Source: Bifidobacteriaceae bacterium
Lineage (GTDB): Bacteria > Actinomycetota > Actinomycetes > Actinomycetales > WQXJ01
DNA length: 12,299 nucleotides
NCBI GenBank assembly: GCA_031268115.1
Contig: JAIRXV010000202.1
Coordinates: 1 to 12,299 of the forward strand
Direction of reading: 5' to 3'
In this document: positions 1 through 7,285 of the stretch, in pieces
How positions within the stretch are numbered: the first letter of the stretch is position 1
Layout of the letters: each line of letters opens with the position of its first letter
Translations under genes and position numbers: made by a program
Notes under the pieces: model-generated
The model's input: the letters and a program-made list of their open reading frames with translations, nothing else
What the model was told of the DNA's origin: nothing
Database searches by the model: none

Positions 1-1575
1 GCCGCTCTCAATAGCGTTCACGTCGACGTCCCGGTTCTCTTGGGCAGCTCCATTCCAGGCTCGCCCCTAATTGACCCCCTTATCATGGACCGCTTCGGGT
101 ACATTGTCGTGTTGCGCGAGACCACCACCGCCTACTTCGACGAACACACCACTGAAGCGTGGAACCAGGCCTTCCCGCGTCGTGACATCACAGGGCGGGT
201 TGCCGGGCCCCAGATTATTGGTGAGCGACAGAAGTACATTGATCGCAGAAAAACGGACTTCGAGGGGTCCTCCCAGAGCCGAGCGCACCTTGCTGGTCTT
301 GCGCTCCATTGCCAGACGCTGTCTTCTATTCTCTCAAACGGATATTTCCGCAGGAATATCTATCCTGCGTTTAACTATGATCACAGAAATGCTGTGACCG
401 CGCTGACCCAGGCGTTTTGTGCCGCTGGCGCGTCGGTTGATAAGCTGGCCAGCAACATGCAAAGCGGAACGCAGCTGAACCGGCATCTGGCGCGCCAGGC
501 GGCACTCCGCAGACTCTTGAACGTATTCGCGGACTCGGGCTACTTCGATGCGATTAAGGGGACGGAGGATCGGCAGCCCTTGGGGCGGGGCGAGGGGACC
601 TCGATTAATACTAGTAGACTAATTCTGAATACTTTGCTCTTTGGACCTAGGCCATTGCCTCCCGAGGCGCTGAGGGATCCCCGCTTGGGGAAGGGATTCT
701 CTCTGATGGACCTTTTCGGTACCTTCGATCCGTTTATCAAGCCTAAGGTGATAGCGGAGGCCCTGTGGGCTATGTTCGCGATACGGGGAGAGGAATCGTG
801 GGCACATTTGGTGACGTTCAAGTCCCACAGGCCGCGGAATCAGGATGACCTTTGGGAGCAGGCCGACGATTACGGCTCAAATGCGAGGACGCGCTCGAAG
901 TTTTCGGAAGTGAAAATCACGCCGGCTGGAGTGAAGTTTGTCACAGACTTTCTTGGAACGTACGAGTATTTCGCATCCCGAATCGATGGGACAGCCGGGT
1001 GCGCCCTGTATGAGACTGACTTTGATTCGAAACTGGACCCACTCGCGTATAAGGCTGGAATGAATAGGGTCTTAGCCGAAGTTCAGCACTGCTTGGGGAA
1101 TATTCAAGTCTACCACAGCGAAATTATGCTAAATACGAGAAGAGGAGGGATCGAGCCACACGCGTTTCTTCAAAGTCCGCTTTCATATCACGTGAGAAGA
1201 GACTCAGACACTTTGGGGGAAAGGCGTGCGTTGGTCTACGACGACGAAGGTCGATTCTACGCGGATCAGGTTATCAATTCGCATATCGGGTACTTGGATA
1301 GTTTTCGGCGTTGGGCGGGGGCAACACGGCCTGACTTGGCCGAGGAAATCTCCGATATCGTAATGGGAGTGATCGATGGGTACATCGACATCCCGAAAAG
1401 GGGCTGGCTCGACATCTCGATCTCAAGAGAATCGATGGATTTGCTTGAGGACTACAGGCGCGCGCGAGAGTGGATCTCGGGGGATGTTGGGACCCGATGG
1501 CGCACCCCAATCGACCGGGTGACTGGCGGGCGACTCAGACGGGGCGAACCGCCCTTGCCCGCGCGGAGACGCTAG
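1..1575 (+). CDS. C-terminal part of a large unrecognised protein (5' end outside window)
   Basis: The frame is open from base 1 to the TAG at 1573-1575, giving 524 residues. No stop precedes the TTG at 40, so this is probably the tail of a longer gene and the TTG is read as an internal Leu. I do not recognise the family. The first visible residues alternate a hydrophobic strand, then P-L-I-x-D-R-F and a second strand (IVVL), which faintly recalls the sensor-1/arginine-finger end of an AAA+ ATPase. Near residue 293 (counted from the TTG), V-K-I-T-P-A-G followed by a helix resembles the wing and last helix of a winged-helix domain. Near residue 412, I-N-S-H-I-G-Y-L-D is a well-formed motif of unknown meaning. 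No signal peptide or membrane segment is visible. Codon use is less G/C-biased than in the neighbours (ATA, AGA, CTA, a TTA at 1072, runs of AAT/ACT/AGT), consistent with acquired DNA. The downstream gene starts 9 bases later, so the two are probably co-transcribed. The gene call is firm; any function is inference. Confidence 0.85.
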   Translation, partial: AALNSVHVDVPVLLGSSIPGSPLIDPLIMDRFGYIVVLRETTTAYFDEHTTEAWNQAFPRRDITGRVAGPQIIGERQKYIDRRKTDFEGSSQSRAHLAGLALHCQTLSSILSNGYFRRNIYPAFNYDHRNAVTALTQAFCAAGASVDKLASNMQSGTQLNRHLARQAALRRLLNVFADSGYFDAIKGTEDRQPLGRGEGTSINTSRLILNTLLFGPRPLPPEALRDPRLGKGFSLMDLFGTFDPFIKPKVIAEALWAMFAIRGEESWAHLVTFKSHRPRNQDDLWEQADDYGSNARTRSKFSEVKITPAGVKFVTDFLGTYEYFASRIDGTAGCALYETDFDSKLDPLAYKAGMNRVLAEVQHCLGNIQVYHSEIMLNTRRGGIEPHAFLQSPLSYHVRRDSDTLGERRALVYDDEGRFYADQVINSHIGYLDSFRRWAGATRPDLAEEISDIVMGVIDGYIDIPKRGWLDISISRESMDLLEDYRRAREWISGDVGTRWRTPIDRVTGGRLRRGEPPLPARRR

Positions 1576-1584
1576 GGGTTGGGG

Positions 1585-2154
1585 ATGATCGGCGCCAGTG
1601 GCGGGGATGAAGTCGCGGTTATTATGGGGGTTCCCGTGGGGTCCGCGGCAGTGGTTGCGGCGGTTGTCGCCTTGTTGGTCTTGGCGGTGGAGACGGGCGT
1701 AAAGATGCTGTTGGAGATACGAGCCGACAAGCGGTCGCGCCTCGTGCGGTTTGAGCGGGACTATTTGACGCTTCGGTCTTTGATTGAACAGCTGACTATC
1801 ATTGGCCAGGGAAAGGAATTGTCGAGTATCGAAGAGATCGTGGAGAAATCTCGTGATCGCTCAGCCAATGGCGTGCTCACGGTGGATGAGCGAACCGCCG
1901 TGGAAGAAGCTATGGACGGCCTAGTCTCGCTCTTTGAGAAAGGGGGCGGCGCTCGTATAGGCGGTCGGGTAGACCGTGAGTTGAGAGGCTTACGCGAAAT
2001 CGTGTGGACGTACAAGGGAGGCGGCCGCGTTGAAAATCGGGCCGGAGAAGCGCGGGAGGTCGGCCAGCGCGGGAAGAACCAGTCTGAGACGGTTACGCTG
2101 AAGGGCCTGAAGGATGCGTGCCGAAAGATTGAACGGGTTCTGTGGTGGCCGTAA
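1585..2154 (+). CDS. Small membrane-anchored protein with charged helical tail, unknown function
   Basis: This 189-residue protein starts at ATG 1585, with AGGGG at 1574-1578 six bases upstream overlapping the previous stop codon. A TTG two codons earlier (1579) is an alternative start. One hydrophobic segment at about residues 10-36 (AVVAAVVALLVLAV core) is followed by a Lys/Arg-rich stretch (I-R-A-D-K-R-S-R-L-V-R), so the C-terminal part is predicted to lie in the cytoplasm. Residues 55-120 are rich in Glu, Arg and Leu and look helical, possibly coiled-coil. The last 20 residues again alternate Lys/Arg and Leu and end in W-W-P. There is no signal peptidase site, enzyme motif or recognised domain. 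The tight spacing to the preceding gene suggests the two proteins work together, for example as a soluble large protein with a membrane anchor or effector. That pairing is inference; it could equally be an orphan membrane protein. Confidence 0.72.
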   Translation: MIGASGGDEVAVIMGVPVGSAAVVAAVVALLVLAVETGVKMLLEIRADKRSRLVRFERDYLTLRSLIEQLTIIGQGKELSSIEEIVEKSRDRSANGVLTVDERTAVEEAMDGLVSLFEKGGGARIGGRVDRELRGLREIVWTYKGGGRVENRAGEAREVGQRGKNQSETVTLKGLKDACRKIERVLWWP

Positions 2155-2296
2155 CAACGCCAGCCCACTGGGCAAGGCGCCACGCCGTGGAGGGGGAGCT
2201 GCCACCTGAGGCAAGAGATCGCTGGCGCGTGCGGGCTCACTAAGCGAGCGCGGCGAGAAGCGTCACAGGCGGCGCTGGTGTCGTCATCGTGGGTGG

Positions 2297-3205
2297 TCAG
2301 CTGGGGGCGCGGACCCCGGTCAGCTGCTCGGCCGCTTCCCAAAGGCGGGCCGCGAGCTGGAGATCGCGGGCGGTGCGCGGGAACTGCGTCGGCCTGGTTG
2401 GGCCAACCAGGCCGAGTCTTCCGCCAGGGCCGTAGTAGCCATCATTGACGGCGGCGGGGTCCGTGGCGGCGAACAGGAGGGGTTCGGCGCCAGTCTCCAC
2501 GGACTGTGACGGTAAGAACGTGCGCTTGGCGGGCTGCCGCGGGGTGGCTCGCCCAAGGTTGCGGCCCGCGGTCTGAAGGTTGGTGCGCGTGTAGCCGGGG
2601 TGCGCGGCCGCCGCGAGCAAACCCCAACCGCGCTGTTTGGAGAGGGCAGCAAGATGGCGCGATGCGAGCAAGTCCGCCAACTTGGATTGGGCGTACGCCC
2701 GCCGTGGACGGTAGGAGCGCTCAGATTGCAAATCCTCGAACCGGATCCGACCCCATGCGGCGGTGCCGCTCGACATCGCCAGCACGCGCGGCGCAGACGA
2801 TTCGAGGATTCGTGGAAGCAGCAGACAAGTCAGCGCGAAAGGTCCGAGGAAATTGGTGCCGAACTGGAGCTCGAAGCCGTCATCAGTGGTCATCCGATGA
2901 GGCGGAACCATCACGCCGGCGTTGTTGACTAGGACGTTCAGGGGAGCGTCATCGTCCAGAATGCCCTCAGCGAAAGACCTGACGCTAGCCAGATTCGCCA
3001 AGTCGAGCACTCTCACCTCGACGATGCCGGACGGACAGCCGCGCAAGATATCCTCCCGTGCCGCTTCGCCCTTCTCGGGCGAACGCACAGCCATAACCAC
3101 GTCCGCGCCGGCCGCGGCGACCCGCTTGACCACCTCACGCCCGGTGCCGCTGTTCGCGCCAGTGACCACGAAACGCCTTCCGCTTTGGTCAGGGACTTGG
3201 TACAT
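2297..3205 (-). CDS. Short-chain dehydrogenase/reductase (retinol-dehydrogenase-like SDR), NADP(H)-type
   Basis: This 302-residue enzyme has all the classical SDR marks: T-G-A-N-S-G-T-G at residues 15-22 (cofactor loop), N-N-A-G at 94-97, N118, S145/S146, and the catalytic Y-x-x-x-K at Y171/K175, followed by H-P-G at 202-204. Arg41 just after the second strand is typical of NADP(H)-preferring members. The overall pattern (L-Q-F-G-T-N-F-L-G, A-Y-A-Q-S-K-L, and the late Y-Y-G-P-G-G) matches the actinobacterial oxidoreductases related to retinol dehydrogenases. The substrate cannot be read from the sequence. It is probably a soluble cytoplasmic oxidoreductase of a carbonyl or hydroxyl group. The ATG at 3205 has GAGGAG (3211-3216, minus strand) five bases upstream, which fixes the start. 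It lies 196 bases downstream of the M1 fusion gene on the same strand, with a strong hairpin between them, so it is probably transcribed separately. It is convergent with the membrane-protein gene. Confidence 0.95.
   Translation of the reverse strand: MYQVPDQSGRRFVVTGANSGTGREVVKRVAAAGADVVMAVRSPEKGEAAREDILRGCPSGIVEVRVLDLANLASVRSFAEGILDDDAPLNVLVNNAGVMVPPHRMTTDDGFELQFGTNFLGPFALTCLLLPRILESSAPRVLAMSSGTAAWGRIRFEDLQSERSYRPRRAYAQSKLADLLASRHLAALSKQRGWGLLAAAAHPGYTRTNLQTAGRNLGRATPRQPAKRTFLPSQSVETGAEPLLFAATDPAAVNDGYYGPGGRLGLVGPTRPTQFPRTARDLQLAARLWEAAEQLTGVRAPS
2389..2415. repeat. 27-nt palindrome inside the SDR gene
   Basis: Thirteen-base arms (TCGGCCTGGTTGG... and its complement) pair perfectly around a single central base at 2402. 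It lies in the coding sequence for the SDR C-terminal region. With almost no loop, it would form a cruciform or dimer-binding site more readily than an RNA hairpin. It may be chance in GC-rich coding DNA. Confidence 0.5.
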
Positions 3206-3232
3206 GGCTACTCCTCGGGGTGTTGGCAGGAT

Positions 3233-3267
3233 CGAATGCGAGGCGGCCTGCGCCGCGGGCGCATTCG
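3233..3267 (-). promoter_or_regulatory. Nested hairpin in the leader of the SDR gene
   Basis: An 8-bp perfect outer stem, CGAATGCG (3233-3240) with CGCATTCG (3260-3267), encloses a second perfect stem, GCGGC (3243-3247) with GCCGC (3252-3256), around a 4-base loop. It lies 28 bases upstream of the SDR start codon. No T-run follows on the minus strand, so it does not look like an intrinsic terminator. It could be an operator or a structured 5' leader of the SDR mRNA. The structure is seen directly; the role is inference. Confidence 0.45.
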
Positions 3268-3340
3268 CGACTGGAACGAAGACTAGCCCCGTTGCGCGGT
3301 GCGGGCCCTTCTGTTGCCGGTGGCGCGCGGTGCGTCCGGC

Positions 3341-3376
3341 CGGGAAAGGAAACGTCGCCCCAGCAGCGCCAGGGCG
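3341..3376 (-). terminator. Weak candidate terminator after the M1 fusion gene
   Basis: On the minus strand, CGCCC (plus 3372-3376) pairs with GGGCG (plus 3356-3360) across an 11-base loop. It is followed by ACGTTTCCTTTCCCG, a modest pyrimidine/T stretch. It lies about 25 bases after the stop codon of the M1 fusion gene. The stem is short, so confidence is low. Confidence 0.22.
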
Positions 3377-3401
3377 GCGTTCCCCACTTATGCTCCCAGG
3401 G

Positions 3402-6400
3402 TCACTTCACCGAAATTGTGTGCTTGGCTGTCTTGCCTCCGGCCTTGAGTGTGATGGTCGTTTTGCCTTTGGCTTTGGCCGTGACCACGCCGGCCGCGTC
3501 GATCGTGGCCACCGAGGGTTTGGAGGATTTCCACACCGGGACGATGGCGGTAGCCCGGGCAGAGGTGGCCTTCGCCTTGAGCACCGCCGTGCCACCGACC
3601 CTGAGGGCGCCAGCTCCCGAGACGGCGAGTTTAGTGGCCTTGACTTTGGCCCCGGTAACCGAAACCCGAATCTTCCAGGCCTTGCCCTCGGGTGTCTTGA
3701 TCGTGATGGTCGAGACGCCACGTTTGAACGATTTCACCTTCAGGTTGACGGTCCCGGCCGCGGACAGAGCGATTGTCCCGTTCTTCTTACCCGCCTTGAG
3801 CGTGGCCACGCTCGCCTTGGATGCCGTCCAAGAAAGGGTGGCCGGACCGCGCGCGCCGTTGGCGGCGGCGTACGCTACCAGCGGGATGCTCACGGACTTA
3901 CCGGATACAACGCGCACCGCGGAAACCGGCGCCCGCAAGGAGGCTAGCGCCGCAACTCCGGTTTGAATCGGTTGGCCTTGATCCACAGCGGTGTCGAGTG
4001 GCTTAGTGGTGCCAGCTCCAGTGTTCTGGCCGCCGGTTTCGCCGACCGTCTGCCCGCCGTTCTGCCCCCCGCTATCCGGTCCGCCTTTGCTCGGTCCGTT
4101 ATCGCCAGGTGTTGTGTCGTCGCTGGTTCCGCCGTTGCCGCCGCCAGTTCCCTTATCGCTGCCGCTCGGATCGTCGCCTCCGTCACCGCCTGGATCCTCC
4201 TCGGGTACCCAGGCCTGGATTGCCGGGAAGGCGTCAGGCTGGACGGTTCGATACAGCCATTCGTTCAACGGCTCGGACACATCGGGCCCCGCCAATTGTT
4301 CGGCCAGTGCGATGAAATCGGCGGTCGAGCCGGAACTGCCGGCCTTGGTCGAGGTCCAGGCGCGGATAATCTCGAAGAACAGATCGTCGCCCACCCCGGC
4401 TCTCAGTGCGGCCAGAGCAAACGCCCCGCGTCCGTACACGGCGGCGTCGAACAAGTTGACCGTGTTAAGCGGGTTGGCTGGCGCCAAAGCCCAGAACTCT
4501 GAGTCGGTCTGCTGGTTGAACCAGCGCCTGTAGGCGTCGTTGAGGCCTGAGGCGGGAGCCAACTTGCCTGGATCGTTGTCTTCGTACCAAAGGTTGGAGA
4601 AGTACGATGCCGCTCCCTCGTTGAGCCAAAGATCCTCCCACCGCGCGATGGTTACCGAATTGCCGAACCATTGGTGGAGGAGTTCGTGGACGAACGTGAC
4701 TTTGCTTGGGACGCCCGCGAAAATGGGCCGGCCCACTGTCTCCAGTGAGTAGCCGATGCCGTCGAGGCGCTCGAACACGAACCCTGCCGTGTTGCCTGGG
4801 TATGGCCCGAAACGCGATTCGGCCCATCGGATGTAGTCTTCGAGGCCATCTGCGTAGTACCAGGTTGAGGCCTGGTTGAACTGGTTGAGCTGGTAGAGCG
4901 TTGAGTCCACGTAAGACCACGTGGGGATCGTCCGCCCGCTGGTCAGCGTGATGGTCGAAGCGAATTCGACGTAGTCTCCGAATGACGCGAAAACCAGATA
5001 TGGGATGGTTGGGTCCTCTTGGCGCCATGTCCTGGACACCGCGGTGCCGTGGGCCTCACGCGACACCAGCTCGCCCACGGAGACGCCCACAAGGGTTGCT
5101 GGGCTTGTCAGCGTCACCGTATAGGTCGCGCGATCAGTGGTTGTGTTGTTGCTGGGGAACCAGAATCGCGGCCCGTTGGGTTCGCCGATGGCGGTGGCAC
5201 CCGTTGAGTTGACACTTGCCGCGAAGCCTTGGGCGCCGCCGCCAGCAAACGAGTAGGTGTCGGTCAAGCTCCAGTAATCGACGGTCACCGTGAACTGCGA
5301 ACCCGATGTCACCACAGCCGCCGGAGTGATGACGAGCTTATGGGTATCGGTCGCGGTGTCGTGGATCCGTGCGTAGACAGAGGTTTCGGCACCGTTGACG
5401 GCCACGGAACGGATGAGTTCGTTGCCAAAATCGAACGAAATGGTGGAAAGCGCCGCAGTCGCTATCGCGGTAACGGTGGTCCGGGCGGAATAGCCGCCGG
5501 ACGCAGTCCCAACAGGTTCTGAATAGTTGAGGTCGATCTCGTAATCCTGCACGTCATAACCGGGGTTGCCGTTCTGCCCAAGAATGGAGGCATCGACCGA
5601 CGGGTCGATTTCCGTGCCTTCGGATCCGCAACCCCCGTTGGGATCGGGACTGTAGTTGTCCCGAGGCGTGACTGTCGGTTGATCCGTCCAAGGATCGTGG
5701 GCCGGCAGCCGATTGGCCGCCGCAGTATCGAAGAATGTCTTCAGCCCGGGCAGGGCCACGGTAACGGAGTTGGGGCCTTCGTTGGAGGATGAGTAGCCGT
5801 CTGAGCCGCTCGCCCACGGTTCGTCATCGTCCACCCGATCCACATCCGGGTCCACGTGCCGCCCCAACTGATCGACGCGGAACGAGGGGTTGGCGAGGAA
5901 GCTGGCAACGTTGGCCTTCGTATACCACGCATAGTGGTAGAGCTGTTCCCACTTTGGGCGCCAGCCAAGCCATTCCAATTCCACCGGTGCGGCGGCACCG
6001 TCAGCGACGTTGTCTTTGTTGTATTGCAGCAGGTAGGGCACGCCAATGTTCTTGGCCTCCCGTTGCAGTTGTGATCTATCGTTGTTCGGATAGTAGGCGA
6101 CGGCCGTATTGCTGGCTTCGGTCTGGAGGTTGGTCAAATGCTCGTCGACGAGCCGGCCGTACAGCGAACCGCCGAGCGCGACCTTGCCCGATAGTGTGCT
6201 AGTGGCCCCGTCCAGGCGCAAGTCGAATTGGTAGATCTTGGCGATTCCAGCTGCCTTGGCAGCGGAATCGACAATGTTGTTGGTGGGACTGGTGTAAGGG
6301 CACCATACTCCACCGAAGAAGATCGGGAAATCTCCCTCGTGGCGCAGGATATGCAACAGCTCGGGATAGGTAACCGTCTGAATGGTGAAGCCATCGCGAG

Positions 6401-7187
6401 CCGAGTCGGGGATGGTCACTTGCGCGTAGGTGATCTTGTTTGCCGCAGTGGGGGCGACAACGCCGTTGATCCTGGTCTGGAAATAGTCGAAGTAGGACCA
6501 GTCGTCCAGGCCGGGTACGGCCTCAAGGACGGAGGCCACCTGCGCTTCGTATGCCGTGCCAGCCGTGCCACTCAGATCGGTGGCACTTGAGACCACGCCG
6601 GCAACTACAGGTGCGGCCACGGTCGAACCGTCACCGGCGGTCACAGTGTGGTCCTTGTTGAAAACAAACAGATAAGTCTTGTCTGAATCGTTGTACGCTG
6701 GGTCCGGATTCTTTAGCAGACCCAAGATGCCAGTGGTCGTAGAACTCCACAGGTTGAGGAAATTGGCGTCATACGGATCGGCCGCGAGCGCCGGGTCGAG
6801 AATATCGAGTTTGTCGCCGTCGATTTTTGGATCGAAGTGGTAAACCACCGGCACACCCTTCGCCTTGGCGACGGCGTTGATGTGTCCGATGGCGGCCTGG
6901 CTAGAGGCGTTCTCCGGTCCGCCGAAGACGATGGCGTAATTACCAGCCTGACGCAAAATGCCCGATTGGATATTGCTCGCGCTGCGAGTCAGATAGTCGA
7001 AGGTTACGTTGCGCAGAACGTGACCCTGTTGTAAGCCGTAGGTTTCGCCGAGATAATCGACCTCGGTGGTTAGTGCGGCAGGCGTCGGTGCGGCAGTGGC
7101 CACTTGGGCCGTTGTCCACCCGACGCCGGCGGTAAGGACGAGGGCCGTAGCAGCAGCCAATGGCCTCCATCGTGAACGCGTTGACAT
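3402..7187 (-). CDS. Secreted M1 zinc metallopeptidase fused to tandem thioredoxin-like and Ig-like domains
   Basis: This 1261-residue protein starts at the ATG at 7187. Residues 1-33 form a signal peptide (R-S-R-W-R-P, hydrophobic core, T-A-A-P). Two divergent thioredoxin-like repeats follow. The first has G-G-P-E-N-A-S-S-Q at 89-97 and Y-H-F-D-P; the second has G-G-V-W-C-P at about 292-297 (one cysteine, no CxxC) and F-D-L-R-L-D-G. An M1 gluzincin domain spans about 540-990. Its H-E-L-L-H is at 834-838 (His834, His838 zinc ligands; Glu835 catalytic base) and Glu857, 18 residues on in L-N-E-G, is the third ligand. Tyr918 in Y-G-R-G is the expected transition-state tyrosine. The usual G-x-M-E-N motif reads Y-S-L-E-T, as in many actinobacterial members. 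A Gly/Asp/Ser linker (about 994-1065) leads to two Ig-like (BIG2-type) domains at about 1085-1261. No LPxTG or terminal anchor is visible, so surface retention would depend on the Ig-like part. It probably trims peptides outside the cell. It follows its paralogue by 98 bases and may share its transcript. Confidence 0.95.
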   Translation of the reverse strand: MSTRSRWRPLAAATALVLTAGVGWTTAQVATAAPTPAALTTEVDYLGETYGLQQGHVLRNVTFDYLTRSASNIQSGILRQAGNYAIVFGGPENASSQAAIGHINAVAKAKGVPVVYHFDPKIDGDKLDILDPALAADPYDANFLNLWSSTTTGILGLLKNPDPAYNDSDKTYLFVFNKDHTVTAGDGSTVAAPVVAGVVSSATDLSGTAGTAYEAQVASVLEAVPGLDDWSYFDYFQTRINGVVAPTAANKITYAQVTIPDSARDGFTIQTVTYPELLHILRHEGDFPIFFGGVWCPYTSPTNNIVDSAAKAAGIAKIYQFDLRLDGATSTLSGKVALGGSLYGRLVDEHLTNLQTEASNTAVAYYPNNDRSQLQREAKNIGVPYLLQYNKDNVADGAAAPVELEWLGWRPKWEQLYHYAWYTKANVASFLANPSFRVDQLGRHVDPDVDRVDDDEPWASGSDGYSSSNEGPNSVTVALPGLKTFFDTAAANRLPAHDPWTDQPTVTPRDNYSPDPNGGCGSEGTEIDPSVDASILGQNGNPGYDVQDYEIDLNYSEPVGTASGGYSARTTVTAIATAALSTISFDFGNELIRSVAVNGAETSVYARIHDTATDTHKLVITPAAVVTSGSQFTVTVDYWSLTDTYSFAGGGAQGFAASVNSTGATAIGEPNGPRFWFPSNNTTTDRATYTVTLTSPATLVGVSVGELVSREAHGTAVSRTWRQEDPTIPYLVFASFGDYVEFASTITLTSGRTIPTWSYVDSTLYQLNQFNQASTWYYADGLEDYIRWAESRFGPYPGNTAGFVFERLDGIGYSLETVGRPIFAGVPSKVTFVHELLHQWFGNSVTIARWEDLWLNEGAASYFSNLWYEDNDPGKLAPASGLNDAYRRWFNQQTDSEFWALAPANPLNTVNLFDAAVYGRGAFALAALRAGVGDDLFFEIIRAWTSTKAGSSGSTADFIALAEQLAGPDVSEPLNEWLYRTVQPDAFPAIQAWVPEEDPGGDGGDDPSGSDKGTGGGNGGTSDDTTPGDNGPSKGGPDSGGQNGGQTVGETGGQNTGAGTTKPLDTAVDQGQPIQTGVAALASLRAPVSAVRVVSGKSVSIPLVAYAAANGARGPATLSWTASKASVATLKAGKKNGTIALSAAGTVNLKVKSFKRGVSTITIKTPEGKAWKIRVSVTGAKVKATKLAVSGAGALRVGGTAVLKAKATSARATAIVPVWKSSKPSVATIDAAGVVTAKAKGKTTITLKAGGKTAKHTISVK

Positions 7188-7193
7188 GGTGAT

Positions 7194-7199
7194 TCCTTT
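7194..7199 (-). promoter_or_regulatory. Ribosome-binding site that sets the M1 fusion start
   Basis: AAAGGA on the minus strand lies six bases before the ATG at 7187. That ATG is followed at once by a typical signal peptide. An in-frame start 16 codons upstream (7235) would put a Pro-rich stretch before the signal sequence and would overlap this site, so the 7187 start is preferred. Confidence 0.75.
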
Positions 7200-7261
7200 C
7201 GATTGGGGCCGTGGAGGCCTTGGTGGTGCGGGCACCAGTGGGGCAGGGTGCGCGGTTCCCT

Positions 7262-7284
7262 ACCCCACCGGCAGTTCGTGGGGT
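7262..7284 (-). terminator. Small hairpin just after the upstream paralogue
   Basis: ACCCCAC pairs with GTGGGGT (7 bp) across a 9-base loop, starting one base after the stop codon of the upstream gene. No T-run follows on the minus strand, so full termination is unlikely. It may attenuate transcription or protect the 3' end of the message between the two paralogues. Confidence 0.22.
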
Positions 7285-7285
7285 G

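Noticed and set aside
1761..2342. 193-codon minus-strand open frame opposite the membrane-protein gene
   Set aside because: It has no ribosome-binding site, a Pro/Ser/Arg-rich product and overlaps both the membrane protein and the SDR end; the plus-strand gene has a better start and a clear membrane segment.
2922..3966. Long plus-strand open frames opposite the SDR and M1 genes
   Set aside because: They lie antisense to well-supported genes and have no plausible protein features.
7188..7235. Upstream extension of the M1 fusion to 7235
   Set aside because: It would place a Pro-rich leader before a complete signal peptide and would read through the AAAGGA ribosome-binding site.
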